Shown here: one piece after another, positions 27,256 through 39,106 of the stretch
Position numbering within the stretch: position 1 is the first letter of the stretch
Layout: each line of letters opens with the position of its first letter
Source: Litorilituus sp.
GTDB taxonomy: Bacteria; Pseudomonadota; Gammaproteobacteria; Enterobacterales; Alteromonadaceae
Assembly: GCA_030754235.1 (NCBI GenBank)
Contig: JASMAS010000060.1
Location: 1 to 64,000 of the forward strand
Reading direction: 5' to 3'
DNA: 64,000 bases
Notes under the pieces: model-generated
What the model was told of the DNA's origin: nothing
Databases searched by the model: none
The model's input: only the letters and a program-made list of their open reading frames with translations
Made by a program: the position numbers and the translations under genes

Positions 27256-28194
27256 TTAGTGTTTAGGTAAATATTTCAATGGGTCTACTGACTTTCCACG
27301 AAAGCGAACTTCAAAATGAAGCATGACTCTTTGCGCATCGGTGTCACCCATTTTAGCAACCATATCACCCGCCTTTATTTTCTGCTGGTCTTTCACTAGT
27401 ATAGTCTCATTATGAGCATAAGCGCTTAAATAGTCGTCATTATGTTTAACGATAACTAACTTGCCATACCCTCTTAACGCACTACCAGCGTAAACTACCT
27501 TACCATCAGCTGCGGCCCTTATAATGGTACCGCGTTGCCCAGTGATATCTATCCCTTTATTTCCCTGAGCTTTAGAAGAAAATTTAGCAAACACTCGACC
27601 TTTCACAGGCCACTGCCAACGGCTAATTTTTTTAGAAAAACTTTCCGTAAATGTATTTTTTTTGTCTACTTTCTTCCTAGCTACACTTGCACCATACGCT
27701 TGCTTTTTGTTGGATGCAATAGGCTTTTTTACCACTTTAGCACTGGTCGGAGTAGAGCTATTATTCTTCTTTTTACTAAAGGCCTTATTATTACTCGCCT
27801 GAGTTGATTTTCGATTATTATTAGCTACTAAAAATAATTTCTGACCTGGATAAATATTATAAGGAGGTGCGATATTATTCAATTTAACTAATTGTCGAAC
27901 ATCTGAATTAGCTCGCCAAGCTATAGAATACAAGGTTTCTCCTGACTTCACCGTATATTCACTGCCGTGAATACTGTGTTTTACCCTTTCTTTCAAAGGT
28001 ATGGTGCCGTTTACGCTAACAACTGGCGCCGGAGCATCACGAGAAGAGCAAGCAACAAGCAGCAGGGAAAAAATAACATAGCAAACTATGTGACCCATTG
28101 AATAAATCGTTTTTTTTGCAATCGCAAAACGAGTACCCCTTGAAGCCAGGTGACTCATCGTTAAATCAAACTTACTTAATTGCTTAGCTATCAT
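27256..28194 (-). CDS. nlpD: NlpD, amidase-activating lipoprotein
   Basis: A 312-residue envelope lipoprotein (lipobox LLVACSS) with a LysM domain (about 77-120, YTVKSGETLYSIAW… PGQKLFL) and a C-terminal LytM/M23 domain (about 205-310). In the LytM domain the zinc ligands of active M23 peptidases are not conserved: GIDITGQ and MLHFEVR replace the full HxxxD and HxH motifs. This is the known state of NlpD, which activates the amidase AmiC at the septum and does not itself cut. A 46-residue N-terminal stretch precedes the lipoprotein signal, so the true start may be an internal ATG (MSHLASRG or MGHIVCY). Confidence 0.93.
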   Translation of the reverse strand: MIAKQLSKFDLTMSHLASRGTRFAIAKKTIYSMGHIVCYVIFSLLLVACSSRDAPAPVVSVNGTIPLKERVKHSIHGSEYTVKSGETLYSIAWRANSDVRQLVKLNNIAPPYNIYPGQKLFLVANNNRKSTQASNNKAFSKKKNNSSTPTSAKVVKKPIASNKKQAYGASVARKKVDKKNTFTESFSKKISRWQWPVKGRVFAKFSSKAQGNKGIDITGQRGTIIRAAADGKVVYAGSALRGYGKLVIVKHNDDYLSAYAHNETILVKDQQKIKAGDMVAKMGDTDAQRVMLHFEVRFRGKSVDPLKYLPKH

Positions 28195-28218
28195 AAATAT
28201 ATTTAATAATTTTTTGAG

Positions 28219-28797
28219 TTAACGCAGTATAAAATAGGCTAGGATAATCACACCAACTAATCCCCAGCCAAGTACATCAACCCACTGCCGAAGTTTTTTC
28301 TCCATAGCACTTCCCCCCCATTGAATAAGGCCAGCAACGAGAAAAAATCGCATTCCTCTGCCAACAGCAGAAGCAATTAAAAAAGGTAAAAACGCCATCT
28401 GCAAAAAACCGGCGCTCACTGTAAATAATTTATAAGGAATGGGCGAAAAGCCAGCAAGAAAAACCACCCAAACACCCCATTGTTCAAACCAACTCATTGC
28501 GGTATCAAAACGTTGTTGGTAGCCAAACTCAGTTAATAGTGGCTGTATCCATGGTTCAAACATCCAAAAACCCAATAAATAACCGACAACACCGCCAGCA
28601 ATTGATGAGAGTGTTGTCAAACTGGCTAACCACCAAGCTTTATCTGGTTTAGCCAAGACCATAGGTGCAAGCAAAACGTCAGGTGGAATAGGAAAGAAAA
28701 CTGATTCAGCAAAAGTTAGCAGTGCTAATATACGAGGAGCAAATTTATGCTCAGCCCACTTTAATGTCCATTCATAAATAGCAGAAAATAATTTCAC
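28219..28797 (-). CDS. yqaA: YqaA, DedA/SNARE-associated family membrane protein
   Basis: A 192-residue inner membrane protein of the VTT/DedA family with the FPIPPDVLLAPMVLA and FLAGFSPIPYKLFTVSAG segments, motifs related to lipid scrambling and membrane potential maintenance. The GTG start shares its G with the pcm stop codon (TAGTG), so it is coupled to pcm. Its place between pcm and nlpD is common in Alteromonadales. The function is not established. Confidence 0.85.
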   Translation of the reverse strand: MKLFSAIYEWTLKWAEHKFAPRILALLTFAESVFFPIPPDVLLAPMVLAKPDKAWWLASLTTLSSIAGGVVGYLLGFWMFEPWIQPLLTEFGYQQRFDTAMSWFEQWGVWVVFLAGFSPIPYKLFTVSAGFLQMAFLPFLIASAVGRGMRFFLVAGLIQWGGSAMEKKLRQWVDVLGWGLVGVIILAYFILR

Positions 28798-29462
28798 TAC
28801 AACAATTCTCCCGGTACTAATGGTACAAAACGAACAGCTTCTACCTGCTGCTCACTGAAGTATTCACCTTCTCGAGTCATCACTTTTAATATCTGTGTAT
28901 GCTCACCGACAGGAATCACCAATCGCCCACCATCATTTAGTTGATTTAACAATGCTTGTGGAACACTAGCCGCAGCAGCAGTAACTATGATGGCATCAAA
29001 AGGAGCTTTACTTGCCCACCCTTGCCAACCGTCTCCGTGTTTCATTGAAACATTGTGTAACTCCATTGCTCTTAAGCACCGCTTTGCTTGAAATTGTAAT
29101 GACTTGATACGCTCTACCGAGAACACTTTATCTGTTAGCTGAGCTAAAATAGAAGTTTGATAACCAGACCCTGTACCTATTTCTAAAATACTATTTGGTC
29201 TACCATTGGCAATTAATAATTCTGACATTTTTGCGACAATATAAGGCTGTGAAATAGTTTGTCCTTGCCCAATAGGCAGCGCCGTATTGTCATAAGCTTT
29301 ATGGGCTAGAATTTCTGGAATAAAAATATGTCTGGGCGAATTAGCGATTGCCTTTAAGACTTGAGGGGTTGAAATGCCTTCAGCTCGCAGTTTCTGTGCA
29401 AGCAACTCACCACTTCGCTTTGATTTACCAGCTTGGCGCCCATTATTTATAGTAGTCATCAT
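28797..29462 (-). CDS. pcm: Protein-L-isoaspartate O-methyltransferase
   Basis: Repairs aged proteins by methylating isoaspartyl residues with SAM. Family motifs: the [20 protein letters not shown] substrate loop, SAM-binding [16 protein letters not shown], and [18 protein letters not shown]. The 221-residue length is normal. It overlaps surE by four bases (ATGA), and the surE-pcm-nlpD-rpoS order is the classic stationary-phase survival cluster. Confidence 0.97.
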   Translation of the reverse strand: MMTTINNGRQAGKSKRSGELLAQKLRAEGISTPQVLKAIANSPRHIFIPEILAHKAYDNTALPIGQGQTISQPYIVAKMSELLIANGRPNSILEIGTGSGYQTSILAQLTDKVFSVERIKSLQFQAKRCLRAMELHNVSMKHGDGWQGWASKAPFDAIIVTAAAASVPQALLNQLNDGGRLVIPVGEHTQILKVMTREGEYFSEQQVEAVRFVPLVPGELL

Positions 29463-30211
29463 AAATTTAATTCACTCATCCATTTTGCCATATTGCTTAT
29501 ACTCTTGTGTGCCGTCATATCTATAGTTAATGGGGTAACTGAGACATAATTATTTGCCACCGCGTGAAAGTCGGTGCCTTCAGAACCGTCTAATTCAGCT
29601 CCTAACGTGCCATACCAATAAATATCACGTTGCCATGGGTCTTTCATTTTTTTCATTATCTCAGCCTTATGGCGATGACCCAGGCGAGTCACTTTTATAC
29701 CTTTTAGGGCTGATATTGGCACATCAGGTACATTGATATTCAGAATTTGATCAGCCGCTAAAGGGTGAGACTGCAAGCGTTTTATTATTTTAACGGTTAT
29801 TTTCGCTGCCGTTTGATAATACTGTTCATGTTGACCAATTAACGATACCGCTATCGCTGGCATTCCCATATGCCTTCCTTCTGTCGCTGCTGCAACAGTA
29901 CCTGAATATAAAGTATCATCACCTAAGTTTGCACCTTTATTAATACCAGCAACAACTAGATCAGGTAAGGATGGCATCAATTGACTAATACCTAGATGAA
30001 CACAATCTGTAGGCGTGCCATTAACCGAAATAAAACCATTATCTAGACCTTGTGCCCTCAGAGGATTAAGTAAGGTTAATGAGTTGCTAGCACCACTACA
30101 GTTTCTATCTGGTGCAACAACAGTTACGTCAAAGTGTTTGGCAAGCTCCTCATGCAACACTTTAATACCTAAAGCATGAACGCCATCATCGTTACTCAAT
30201 AATATATTCAT
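29459..30211 (-). CDS. surE: 5'/3'-nucleotidase SurE
   Basis: A metal-dependent phosphatase acting on nucleoside monophosphates. The N-terminal metal site is [15 protein letters not shown], with [11 protein letters not shown] and INVPDVP further on. The ATG at 30211 gives 250 residues and the standard N-terminus; 15 more open codons upstream lie inside truD and are rejected as a start, though the 3' end of truD overlaps neither choice by more than 31 bp. Confidence 0.96.
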   Translation of the reverse strand: MNILLSNDDGVHALGIKVLHEELAKHFDVTVVAPDRNCSGASNSLTLLNPLRAQGLDNGFISVNGTPTDCVHLGISQLMPSLPDLVVAGINKGANLGDDTLYSGTVAAATEGRHMGMPAIAVSLIGQHEQYYQTAAKITVKIIKRLQSHPLAADQILNINVPDVPISALKGIKVTRLGHRHKAEIMKKMKDPWQRDIYWYGTLGAELDGSEGTDFHAVANNYVSVTPLTIDMTAHKSISNMAKWMSELNL

Positions 30212-30225
30212 TAAATTCTCTACTG

Positions 30226-31302
30226 TTAACTTGCCTTGACAACCCGTTGGCCACAATCTTTATATTGAATTAACTCACGTAATACTGTGGTTGCATAGGA
30301 GCCTGCCGGCAATATAAAACTCACTTTTACTATCGGTAGCTCTGCATTTTCAAGGTTATTAATTATTTCGATGTCAGCCTCTTGAATTGTTAAGCGAATT
30401 CTACGACGTTCTTGCTTTAAGCCAAAACGAGGTAACCCTTGCACAAAATCAGGATATTGTTCAGCGACCTGTTGCTCAATAGCTTGGGCCTTATCGGTTG
30501 TCATCAATTGACCTGCTCCCCACATAGGTGCGGTAATATCAATATCTTGCTCCACTAGCCTTTGCTGAACACTTTCATCAACTTGCTCTTGGTGAAACAC
30601 TGACTGAGTACCAGACAACATTAATACATCACCATTTTCTATAATATCAAAAAGTCCTCTGCTAATACGTTCATCAACCACCGCATTAAAGATCTGAGAT
30701 CTTGCCGCTGATAAATACATGCCGCGCTTTTTCTTGTCTTTAATTTTGCTACCATTAAATAACGCTAAAGCACGTTCTATATTGCCACCATCTATACCAA
30801 ATCGTTGTTCACCAAAATAATTAGGAACACCTTGTTTTACAATGTTGTGCCAACGCTCATTCAGTGCTTTTAGATCTGTCACGTCACGTAAAATTAGTTC
30901 AAATCGATTACCGGTTAATACTCCTATGCGAAGCTTTTTGTTATGTCTTTTATAACTCAGTACTTCAACACCTTCGATAGCAAGATCACTCAATTCAAAC
31001 GCTTGCTTGCCGGGTACATGAACGCCAAACCACTGCTCTGTAACTGCAAATCTGTCTTTTAACCCCGCATAAGAAACTAACGCTTCTTTTACTTTAAAGT
31101 ATTTTGCTAATTCTCTGGCAACAAAAACCGTATTAGCGCCTGTTTTTCTAATATGAATAAATAAATGCTCTCCTTCACCAATGGGTGAAAAAGGCAGTTG
31201 TTCGTACACTTTAAAATCACTTTCTTTGCTTCTTAATAAGCCCGATGATGAAGGCTTACCATGGAAAAAACTATTCTCTGCTAACATTATTTTCTCTGTC
31301 AT
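30226..31302 (-). CDS. truD: tRNA pseudouridine-13 synthase TruD
   Basis: Makes pseudouridine at position 13 of tRNA-Glu. The catalytic aspartate is Asp83 in [23 protein letters not shown] and the TRUD insertion domain follow, ending with the LREL(I) motif region. 358 residues, family-sized. Its ATG overlaps the ispF stop (ATGA). Order ispD-ispF-truD-surE-pcm-nlpD-rpoS is the same as in E. coli. Confidence 0.97.
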   Translation of the reverse strand: MTEKIMLAENSFFHGKPSSSGLLRSKESDFKVYEQLPFSPIGEGEHLFIHIRKTGANTVFVARELAKYFKVKEALVSYAGLKDRFAVTEQWFGVHVPGKQAFELSDLAIEGVEVLSYKRHNKKLRIGVLTGNRFELILRDVTDLKALNERWHNIVKQGVPNYFGEQRFGIDGGNIERALALFNGSKIKDKKKRGMYLSAARSQIFNAVVDERISRGLFDIIENGDVLMLSGTQSVFHQEQVDESVQQRLVEQDIDITAPMWGAGQLMTTDKAQAIEQQVAEQYPDFVQGLPRFGLKQERRRIRLTIQEADIEIINNLENAELPIVKVSFILPAGSYATTVLRELIQYKDCGQRVVKAS

Positions 31303-31784
31303 TCTTTTTGAGCAATCTTAGTCAGCAGCACAACACTGTGTACTGCAATACCTTCTTTTCTACCTACATAGCCTAACTTCTCTGTGGTAGTCGCTTTAAC
31401 ATTGATTTGCTCAACATTACACTGTAAATCTTCACTCAAACATTCTCTCATAGCCAACAAATATGGTGCTATTTTAGGTGCTTGAGCGGCAATGGTGATA
31501 TCTCCATTGCCTAATTGGTAGCCTTTTTCTGTCATTAACTTCACCACATGACGTAATAATATTCTGCTAGAAATATTGTCATAGAGCTCATCAGTATCTG
31601 GAAAGTGATTGCCGATATCCCCTAAGCACAAAGCCCCTAAAATAGCATCGCAAAGAGCATGAATTGCTACATCGCCATCAGAGTGAGCCACAAAGCCTTG
31701 CGAATATGGTATGTCAACTCCCGCTAAGACTATAGGCCCAGAGCCTCCAAATTTATGAACATCGAAGCCATGTCCTATACGCAT
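31299..31784 (-). CDS. ispF: 2-C-methyl-D-erythritol 2,4-cyclodiphosphate synthase
   Basis: Fifth step of the MEP isoprenoid pathway, releasing CMP to form the cyclic diphosphate. Zinc ligands Asp8 and His10 in GHGFDVHKF; the [15 protein letters not shown] block and C-terminal [12 protein letters not shown] are typical. 161 residues. Overlaps ispD by 10 bp and truD by 4 bp. Confidence 0.98.
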   Translation of the reverse strand: MRIGHGFDVHKFGGSGPIVLAGVDIPYSQGFVAHSDGDVAIHALCDAILGALCLGDIGNHFPDTDELYDNISSRILLRHVVKLMTEKGYQLGNGDITIAAQAPKIAPYLLAMRECLSEDLQCNVEQINVKATTTEKLGYVGRKEGIAVHSVVLLTKIAQKE

Positions 31785-32536
31785 GAGTTATCCTTTAAAT
31801 TGGTTTTTAGTTGTTGTTCAAGGTAAAAAGTAGCTAAACTTAGATCTTCAGGACGAGTGATTTTAATATTTTCTCTACTACCCAATACTAATTGACTAGG
31901 TAATCCTGCCAGTTCGATTGCTGAAGATTCGTCAGTAATAGTCAAACCTTGCTGTTGCGCTTGCTCAATAGCCTTTATGAGCTCAACCGTTTTGTACATT
32001 TGAGGTGTTAATGCATGCCATAAGTGACTGCGTTCAACGGTGGTAAGTTTGTTTTCTGATTTTTTATCATCACTTTGCTTAATCGTGTCAGTCACAGGCA
32101 CCGCTAATAATCCACCAATACCTTCAGTGATGCATTGCTCAATTAAGTTATCTATATCTTGATGGGTTACACAAGGCCTTGCCGCATCATGCACTAACAC
32201 CCACTGCTCTTGTTCTCCACTTAGTGCATATAACCCCTGCAAAACTGAGTCGACACGCTCTTTACCACCTATGACTTTAATAATATCGTCATTATCAGTT
32301 AAGTTTGTTTGATTGAAGTACTCGTCATTTTCGCTAAGCACGACAATAACTTTAGCAATTTTTTTATGGGTTAATAAACGATTAACAGTATGTGACAAAA
32401 TACTTTGCTGCTCTATTTGTAAATATTGCTTGGGGTAATTAGCTAACATGCGTTTTCCCACGCCTGCTGCTGGTACAATAACGCTATATTGGTGGAGTTC
32501 TTGCGGCATAAAATGATCTTGAGTTTGAATACTCAC
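31775..32536 (-). CDS. ispD: 2-C-methyl-D-erythritol 4-phosphate cytidylyltransferase
   Basis: Third MEP pathway step: transfer of CMP to methylerythritol phosphate. The nucleotide loop is [20 protein letters not shown] and ITRPEDL are also typical. The frame opens with GTG at 32536; an ATG nine codons on (32509, [12 protein letters not shown]) is an equally good start and neither has a strong ribosome site. Fifteen bases after ftsB. Confidence 0.96.
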   Translation of the reverse strand: MSIQTQDHFMPQELHQYSVIVPAAGVGKRMLANYPKQYLQIEQQSILSHTVNRLLTHKKIAKVIVVLSENDEYFNQTNLTDNDDIIKVIGGKERVDSVLQGLYALSGEQEQWVLVHDAARPCVTHQDIDNLIEQCITEGIGGLLAVPVTDTIKQSDDKKSENKLTTVERSHLWHALTPQMYKTVELIKAIEQAQQQGLTITDESSAIELAGLPSQLVLGSRENIKITRPEDLSLATFYLEQQLKTNLKDNSCV

Positions 32537-32551
32537 GGCTATTTAATTCTC

Positions 32552-32851
32552 TTAATTTGGTGTTTGGTTCGCTTGCTCTTTAGCTGGTATTATACGAAAA
32601 AATGTTTCATTTTCTTTAATCATACCCAGTTCATTTCGCGCCCGCTCTTCAATAGCTTCACTGCCAAGCTTTAAGTCATCAGTATCGGCATAAAGAAGCT
32701 TGTTGCGTTGTTTTAGTTTTTCATTGGCCGCCTGTTGACGTGTCACTTCTTCTTGCAAAGCGAAGTAATCCGGCACACTATTTTTACCGAACCAAAGTCG
32801 GTATTGTAGTAATATCAAAATAACCAGCATAAGCACTGTAAAAGCCCGCAT
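32552..32851 (-). CDS. ftsB: Cell division protein FtsB
   Basis: A small bitopic divisome protein that forms a complex with FtsL and FtsQ. Membrane helix at about residues 3-20 (FTVLMLVILILLQYRLWFG) followed by a coiled coil (YFALQEEVTRQQAANEKLKQRNKLL) and the GSEAIEERARNELGMIKENE motif. 99 residues. Upstream of ispD as in E. coli, but the gene is separated from eno by an unidentified gene. Confidence 0.95.
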   Translation of the reverse strand: MRAFTVLMLVILILLQYRLWFGKNSVPDYFALQEEVTRQQAANEKLKQRNKLLYADTDDLKLGSEAIEERARNELGMIKENETFFRIIPAKEQANQTPN

Positions 32852-32934
32852 AAAAACCTAAAAAATACTAAAAGACAATGAAAAGAGACCATTATATAAA
32901 GGTGACGGCCAGTGTAAATGTTTATATGTGCTTA

Positions 32935-33618
32935 TTATCGATACGAGCGCGGTCGCTTGAAGTTTTGCCAATTAATAGCACAAGACAATAATAATTCTCT
33001 TAATGAAGGAATAATGGGTCTTAACCTAGAAGCATTTAAAGAGTTTTGCCATCGATGTCCTGCACAGGCTGCTAACATAGTTTTTTTATTAGGCTTAAGT
33101 AAACGCTGAGTTTTTATCTGTTCAGCTTGTTCTTCAGTGTCTAGGGTTAAAGAAAACCAACCAAAGACATTGGTACGAAGCCTTTTTTTGTCTGCATTAA
33201 TGCCGTCAATACAATCTAAAACGACATGATCATTAACTAATACTGGGATCACTAGTCCTAACAACGATTTCGGCTCTTTTTGCAATAACCTTAAATACCA
33301 TGAGTTGATGCTCTCAAGCACCTGTCCTGATAAAGGTATCTGTAATGCTTGCTTTGAAGACCAAGTGGCATTTTGTACATCTAATGTTAAAGGCGAATTT
33401 CCTTGCTCATTAACCTGAGTCATTAGGTTTGCAGTTTTGTTAATATAATAAGATAAACTTTTTAAGCGCCGCTGCAGCACGTTGACATTTTCTGTTTCCC
33501 TATTAGCAAGCAAACGTAACTCTCGCTCATAGAGCGCATTACATATTTCAGCAAAGTGACTACTTTGCTGATTGTCTTGCCAAAGGGATGATTGTGTCAC
33601 TAGTTTTAAAATCAACAA
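32935..33618 (-). CDS. Uncharacterised soluble protein between eno and ftsB
   Basis: A 227-residue product I do not recognise. It has no signal peptide or membrane helix. The N-terminal half is helical and basic (NALYERELRLLANRETENVNVLQRRLKSL), the middle has QIPLSGQVLESINSWYLRLLQ and GLVIPVLVNDHVVLDCID, and the C-terminus is basic (NFKRPRSYR), which might fit RNA or DNA contact. It reads in the same direction as eno and ftsB, behind the eno terminator, and starts within 16 bp of it, so its own promoter is not obvious. No frameshift is seen. Probably a real, lineage-restricted gene. Confidence 0.6.
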   Translation of the reverse strand: MLILKLVTQSSLWQDNQQSSHFAEICNALYERELRLLANRETENVNVLQRRLKSLSYYINKTANLMTQVNEQGNSPLTLDVQNATWSSKQALQIPLSGQVLESINSWYLRLLQKEPKSLLGLVIPVLVNDHVVLDCIDGINADKKRLRTNVFGWFSLTLDTEEQAEQIKTQRLLKPNKKTMLAACAGHRWQNSLNASRLRPIIPSLRELLLSCAINWQNFKRPRSYR

Positions 33619-33674
33619 CTTACTTATCAGTTATTAAGCATACTCGATAATGATAAAAAGATAAAATTTGACTA

Positions 33675-33706
33675 TAAAAAACCGAGCCTCATTGGACTCG
33701 GTTTTA
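33675..33706 (-). terminator. eno terminator
   Basis: AAAACCGAG … CTCGGTTTT stem with an inner CC/GG pair, followed by a six-T run on the minus strand, 27 bp after the eno stop codon. Confidence 0.85.
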
Positions 33707-33732
33707 ATTGACTCGCGTAAAACTAACAACGA

Positions 33733-35098
<1,366 letters not shown>

Positions 35099-35112
35099 TT
35101 ATGATACATCTA

Positions 35113-36987
<1,875 letters not shown>

Positions 36988-36989
36988 TT

Positions 36990-37235
36990 ATGCCAAACGC
37001 ATTAGAAAACGTTTTATCAGCTATTGATAACCTTAATAGTCAAGATATCAACCAAACGCTAGTCAATAGTGAAGTTCACCCTAAAGAGTTCATATACAGA
37101 CATCGAATGACAGCTTGTTTAAATGAGTATTGGCCCGAGGCCAATGATTTACTGCAAATAGCCATTCGCGGCCAGCACATAAAACGCTGGCACATAAAGC
37201 AAAGTGGCTTTGAACAAGGCAAAGCGGGTTATTTA
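36990..37235 (+). pseudogene. Truncated DUF4202 gene
   Basis: From the ATG at 36990 (MPNALENVLSAIDNLNSQD) the frame matches the first about 80 residues of the DUF4202 family, including the conserved AIRGQHIKRWHI and GKAGYL. The family then continues with a Trp-Arg and roughly 100 more residues; here it turns after GYL into sequence that is simply the antisense of the DUF454 gene and stops at 37322. The break falls within a few bases of the DUF454 stop codon (37229). I read this as a deletion that removed the C-terminal half. The first 80 codons are still open, so the loss is probably recent. Confidence 0.7.
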
Positions 37236-37666
37236 CTTTCGGGCAGGCGCCACAAAAAGATAAAGGGACCCATAACAAGCAGTATAACTAATAGTGATAA
37301 CAGTATGTTTTGTAATAAATAACTAGACCAGGCAATTGATAACACTATGGTCAATAAAGCAATACGTTTAGCTTTTCTCGGTATACTTCGGTGCTGTTGC
37401 CATTCATGGATAAGCGGGCCGAATGTTTTGTTATTCAACAACTTTTTTTGCATTCTAGGAGACGATTTAGCAAAACATCCTGTTGCCATAATGAGAAATA
37501 CTGTAGTCGGTAAAAGTGGTAAAATGGCACCTAAAATAGCTAAAGCAACACAAAAAACACCTGCAGCTTTCCATAAGAACACTTTCGCTTTACTACGGGT
37601 AGAAACAGGTAAAGGACATTCATTCAGGCCTATATTTGATTCAACTGATTGTTGGTTTTGCTCCAT
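37229..37666 (-). CDS. DUF454 (YbaN-like) inner membrane protein
   Basis: A 145-residue small membrane protein of the DUF454 family. Core motif LGAILPLLPTTVFLIMATGCFAKSSPRMQKKLL follows a first helix; two more helices are near the C-terminus (IALLTIVLSIAWSSYLL and SLLVILLVMGPFIFLW). The function of the family is unknown. It ends exactly where the truncated DUF4202 remnant on the other strand is interrupted. Confidence 0.85.
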   Translation of the reverse strand: MEQNQQSVESNIGLNECPLPVSTRSKAKVFLWKAAGVFCVALAILGAILPLLPTTVFLIMATGCFAKSSPRMQKKLLNNKTFGPLIHEWQQHRSIPRKAKRIALLTIVLSIAWSSYLLQNILLSLLVILLVMGPFIFLWRLPESK

Positions 37667-37692
37667 ACCTACTCCACAACTTTAAGCTAATA

Positions 37693-38265
37693 CTACACTT
37701 TTACTTTCACTTTATTGTTTGTATCTCGGCTTTTTCTGATCAAAGTATCATCACTCTGGCTTTGATTGTTGTTAATCAGAGATTTCGCTAATCTGTCGTA
37801 TAATAATACATTTACCGATGCGGCTAAATTCATGCAGCCATGCGTTGGTACATACACGACTTCGTCAGCACTATCAACAACCGCTTGGCTTATTGTGCCG
37901 TCTTCAGGACCAAAAATATACAATGCCTGCTCCGGATGCTCAAAGTATGGCAAAGGAGTCGCGCCTTCAACGAGGTCTACACAAATAATTTTAGTCGCTG
38001 GTGAAATAGTTTCAAGTTGGGCTTTAACGTCAATGAAATCATTTACTGGGCTTAGCGGAATCTTATTGAGGATGTTTTTAGTATCGGTATTATGCTTTTG
38101 ACCCACATGTTTAGCGGCCTGCTGATAACGTTTACCTGTATATAACACTTGATCAACATTGTAATTCCCCGCAGCACGCATAACAGAGCCAACATTACTT
38201 GGACTTTTAGGGTTAGTTAAAGCAATAGTTACCTGTAAATTGTAAAAACTTTTCATCGCATTCAT
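37693..38265 (-). CDS. SPOUT (TrmH-like) RNA methyltransferase
   Basis: A 190-residue SAM-dependent RNA 2'-O-methyltransferase of the SpoU/TrmH type. The three knot motifs are visible: NPKSPSNVGSVMRAAGNY, IFGPEDGTISQAVV and CMNLAASVNVLLYDRLAK. The target RNA is not known; it differs from TrmL and RlmB. It overlaps mazG by four bases (ATGA) and is probably translated with it. The C-terminal 25 residues are a hydrophilic tail. Confidence 0.88.
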   Translation of the reverse strand: MNAMKSFYNLQVTIALTNPKSPSNVGSVMRAAGNYNVDQVLYTGKRYQQAAKHVGQKHNTDTKNILNKIPLSPVNDFIDVKAQLETISPATKIICVDLVEGATPLPYFEHPEQALYIFGPEDGTISQAVVDSADEVVYVPTHGCMNLAASVNVLLYDRLAKSLINNNQSQSDDTLIRKSRDTNNKVKVKV

Positions 38266-39086
38266 TTAGGACTCTTCTCTTGTGATTTTACTTGTTGCCA
38301 ATACTGCTCTAAAACCACTAAATTATGTGCTGAAAATGCCTGACCTGAATCAGACACTAGCGCTTCAACGCCCTGAAAGCGTTTAATAAACTTATTATTT
38401 GCCTGACGGAGCAGTGTTTCAGGGTCTTGCTTGGCATGACGGCATAAGTTCACTACAGCAAACATTAAATCTCCAAGCTCTTCACCTAATGCTGCATGGT
38501 TAATATTTTGAGCTGTTAACTCGTCTTTTACTTCAAGTACTTCTTCTTCGATTTTAGCGAAAACATCATGAATATCATGCCAATCAAAACCGACATGGGA
38601 GCATCGTTTTTGAATTTTTGCAGCTTGCGATAAGGCAGGTAAGTTTTTGGGAATATCGGCAAGAATACTCAAGGGTGCTTTAGCATTGTTAAGCTTTTTT
38701 TGCTGCCTTTCTTTAATTTTTTCATTTTCCCAGTTTGCTTTAATTTGCTCGTCAGTATGCAATTGTGCATCGGCAAAAACGTGGGGATGACGACGGATCA
38801 ATTTTTCGCAAATTGATTCCACAACCATATCAAAGTTAAATAGCGCTTGTTCTTGGGCAAGCTGACTATAAAAGATCACCTGAAATAATAAGTCCCCTAA
38901 TTCTTTTGTTAACTCAATAAAATCATGTTGCTCAATGGCATCAACAACTTCATAAGCTTCTTCAAGGGTATGGGCGGTGATAGAAGCAAAATCTTGCTTC
39001 ATATCCCAAGGGCACCCCGTTTGAGGATCACGCAATTGCGCCATGATCCAACGTAATTTTTCTACCGATGATTTTTCATTTAACAT
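38262..39086 (-). CDS. mazG: Nucleoside triphosphate pyrophosphohydrolase MazG
   Basis: Hydrolyses NTPs to NMPs and pyrophosphate; in E. coli it limits ppGpp build-up and non-canonical nucleotides. Two MazG domains in tandem: the first with CPWDMKQDFASI and HTLEEAYEVVDAI, the second with FDWHDIHDVFAKIEEEVLEV and LGEELGDLMFAVVNL. 274 residues. Lies 20 bp downstream of relA, the classic pairing; no mazEF genes between them. Confidence 0.96.
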   Translation of the reverse strand: MLNEKSSVEKLRWIMAQLRDPQTGCPWDMKQDFASITAHTLEEAYEVVDAIEQHDFIELTKELGDLLFQVIFYSQLAQEQALFNFDMVVESICEKLIRRHPHVFADAQLHTDEQIKANWENEKIKERQQKKLNNAKAPLSILADIPKNLPALSQAAKIQKRCSHVGFDWHDIHDVFAKIEEEVLEVKDELTAQNINHAALGEELGDLMFAVVNLCRHAKQDPETLLRQANNKFIKRFQGVEALVSDSGQAFSAHNLVVLEQYWQQVKSQEKSPK

Positions 39087-39106
39087 CTATGATTTTTCAC
39101 TTTAAT

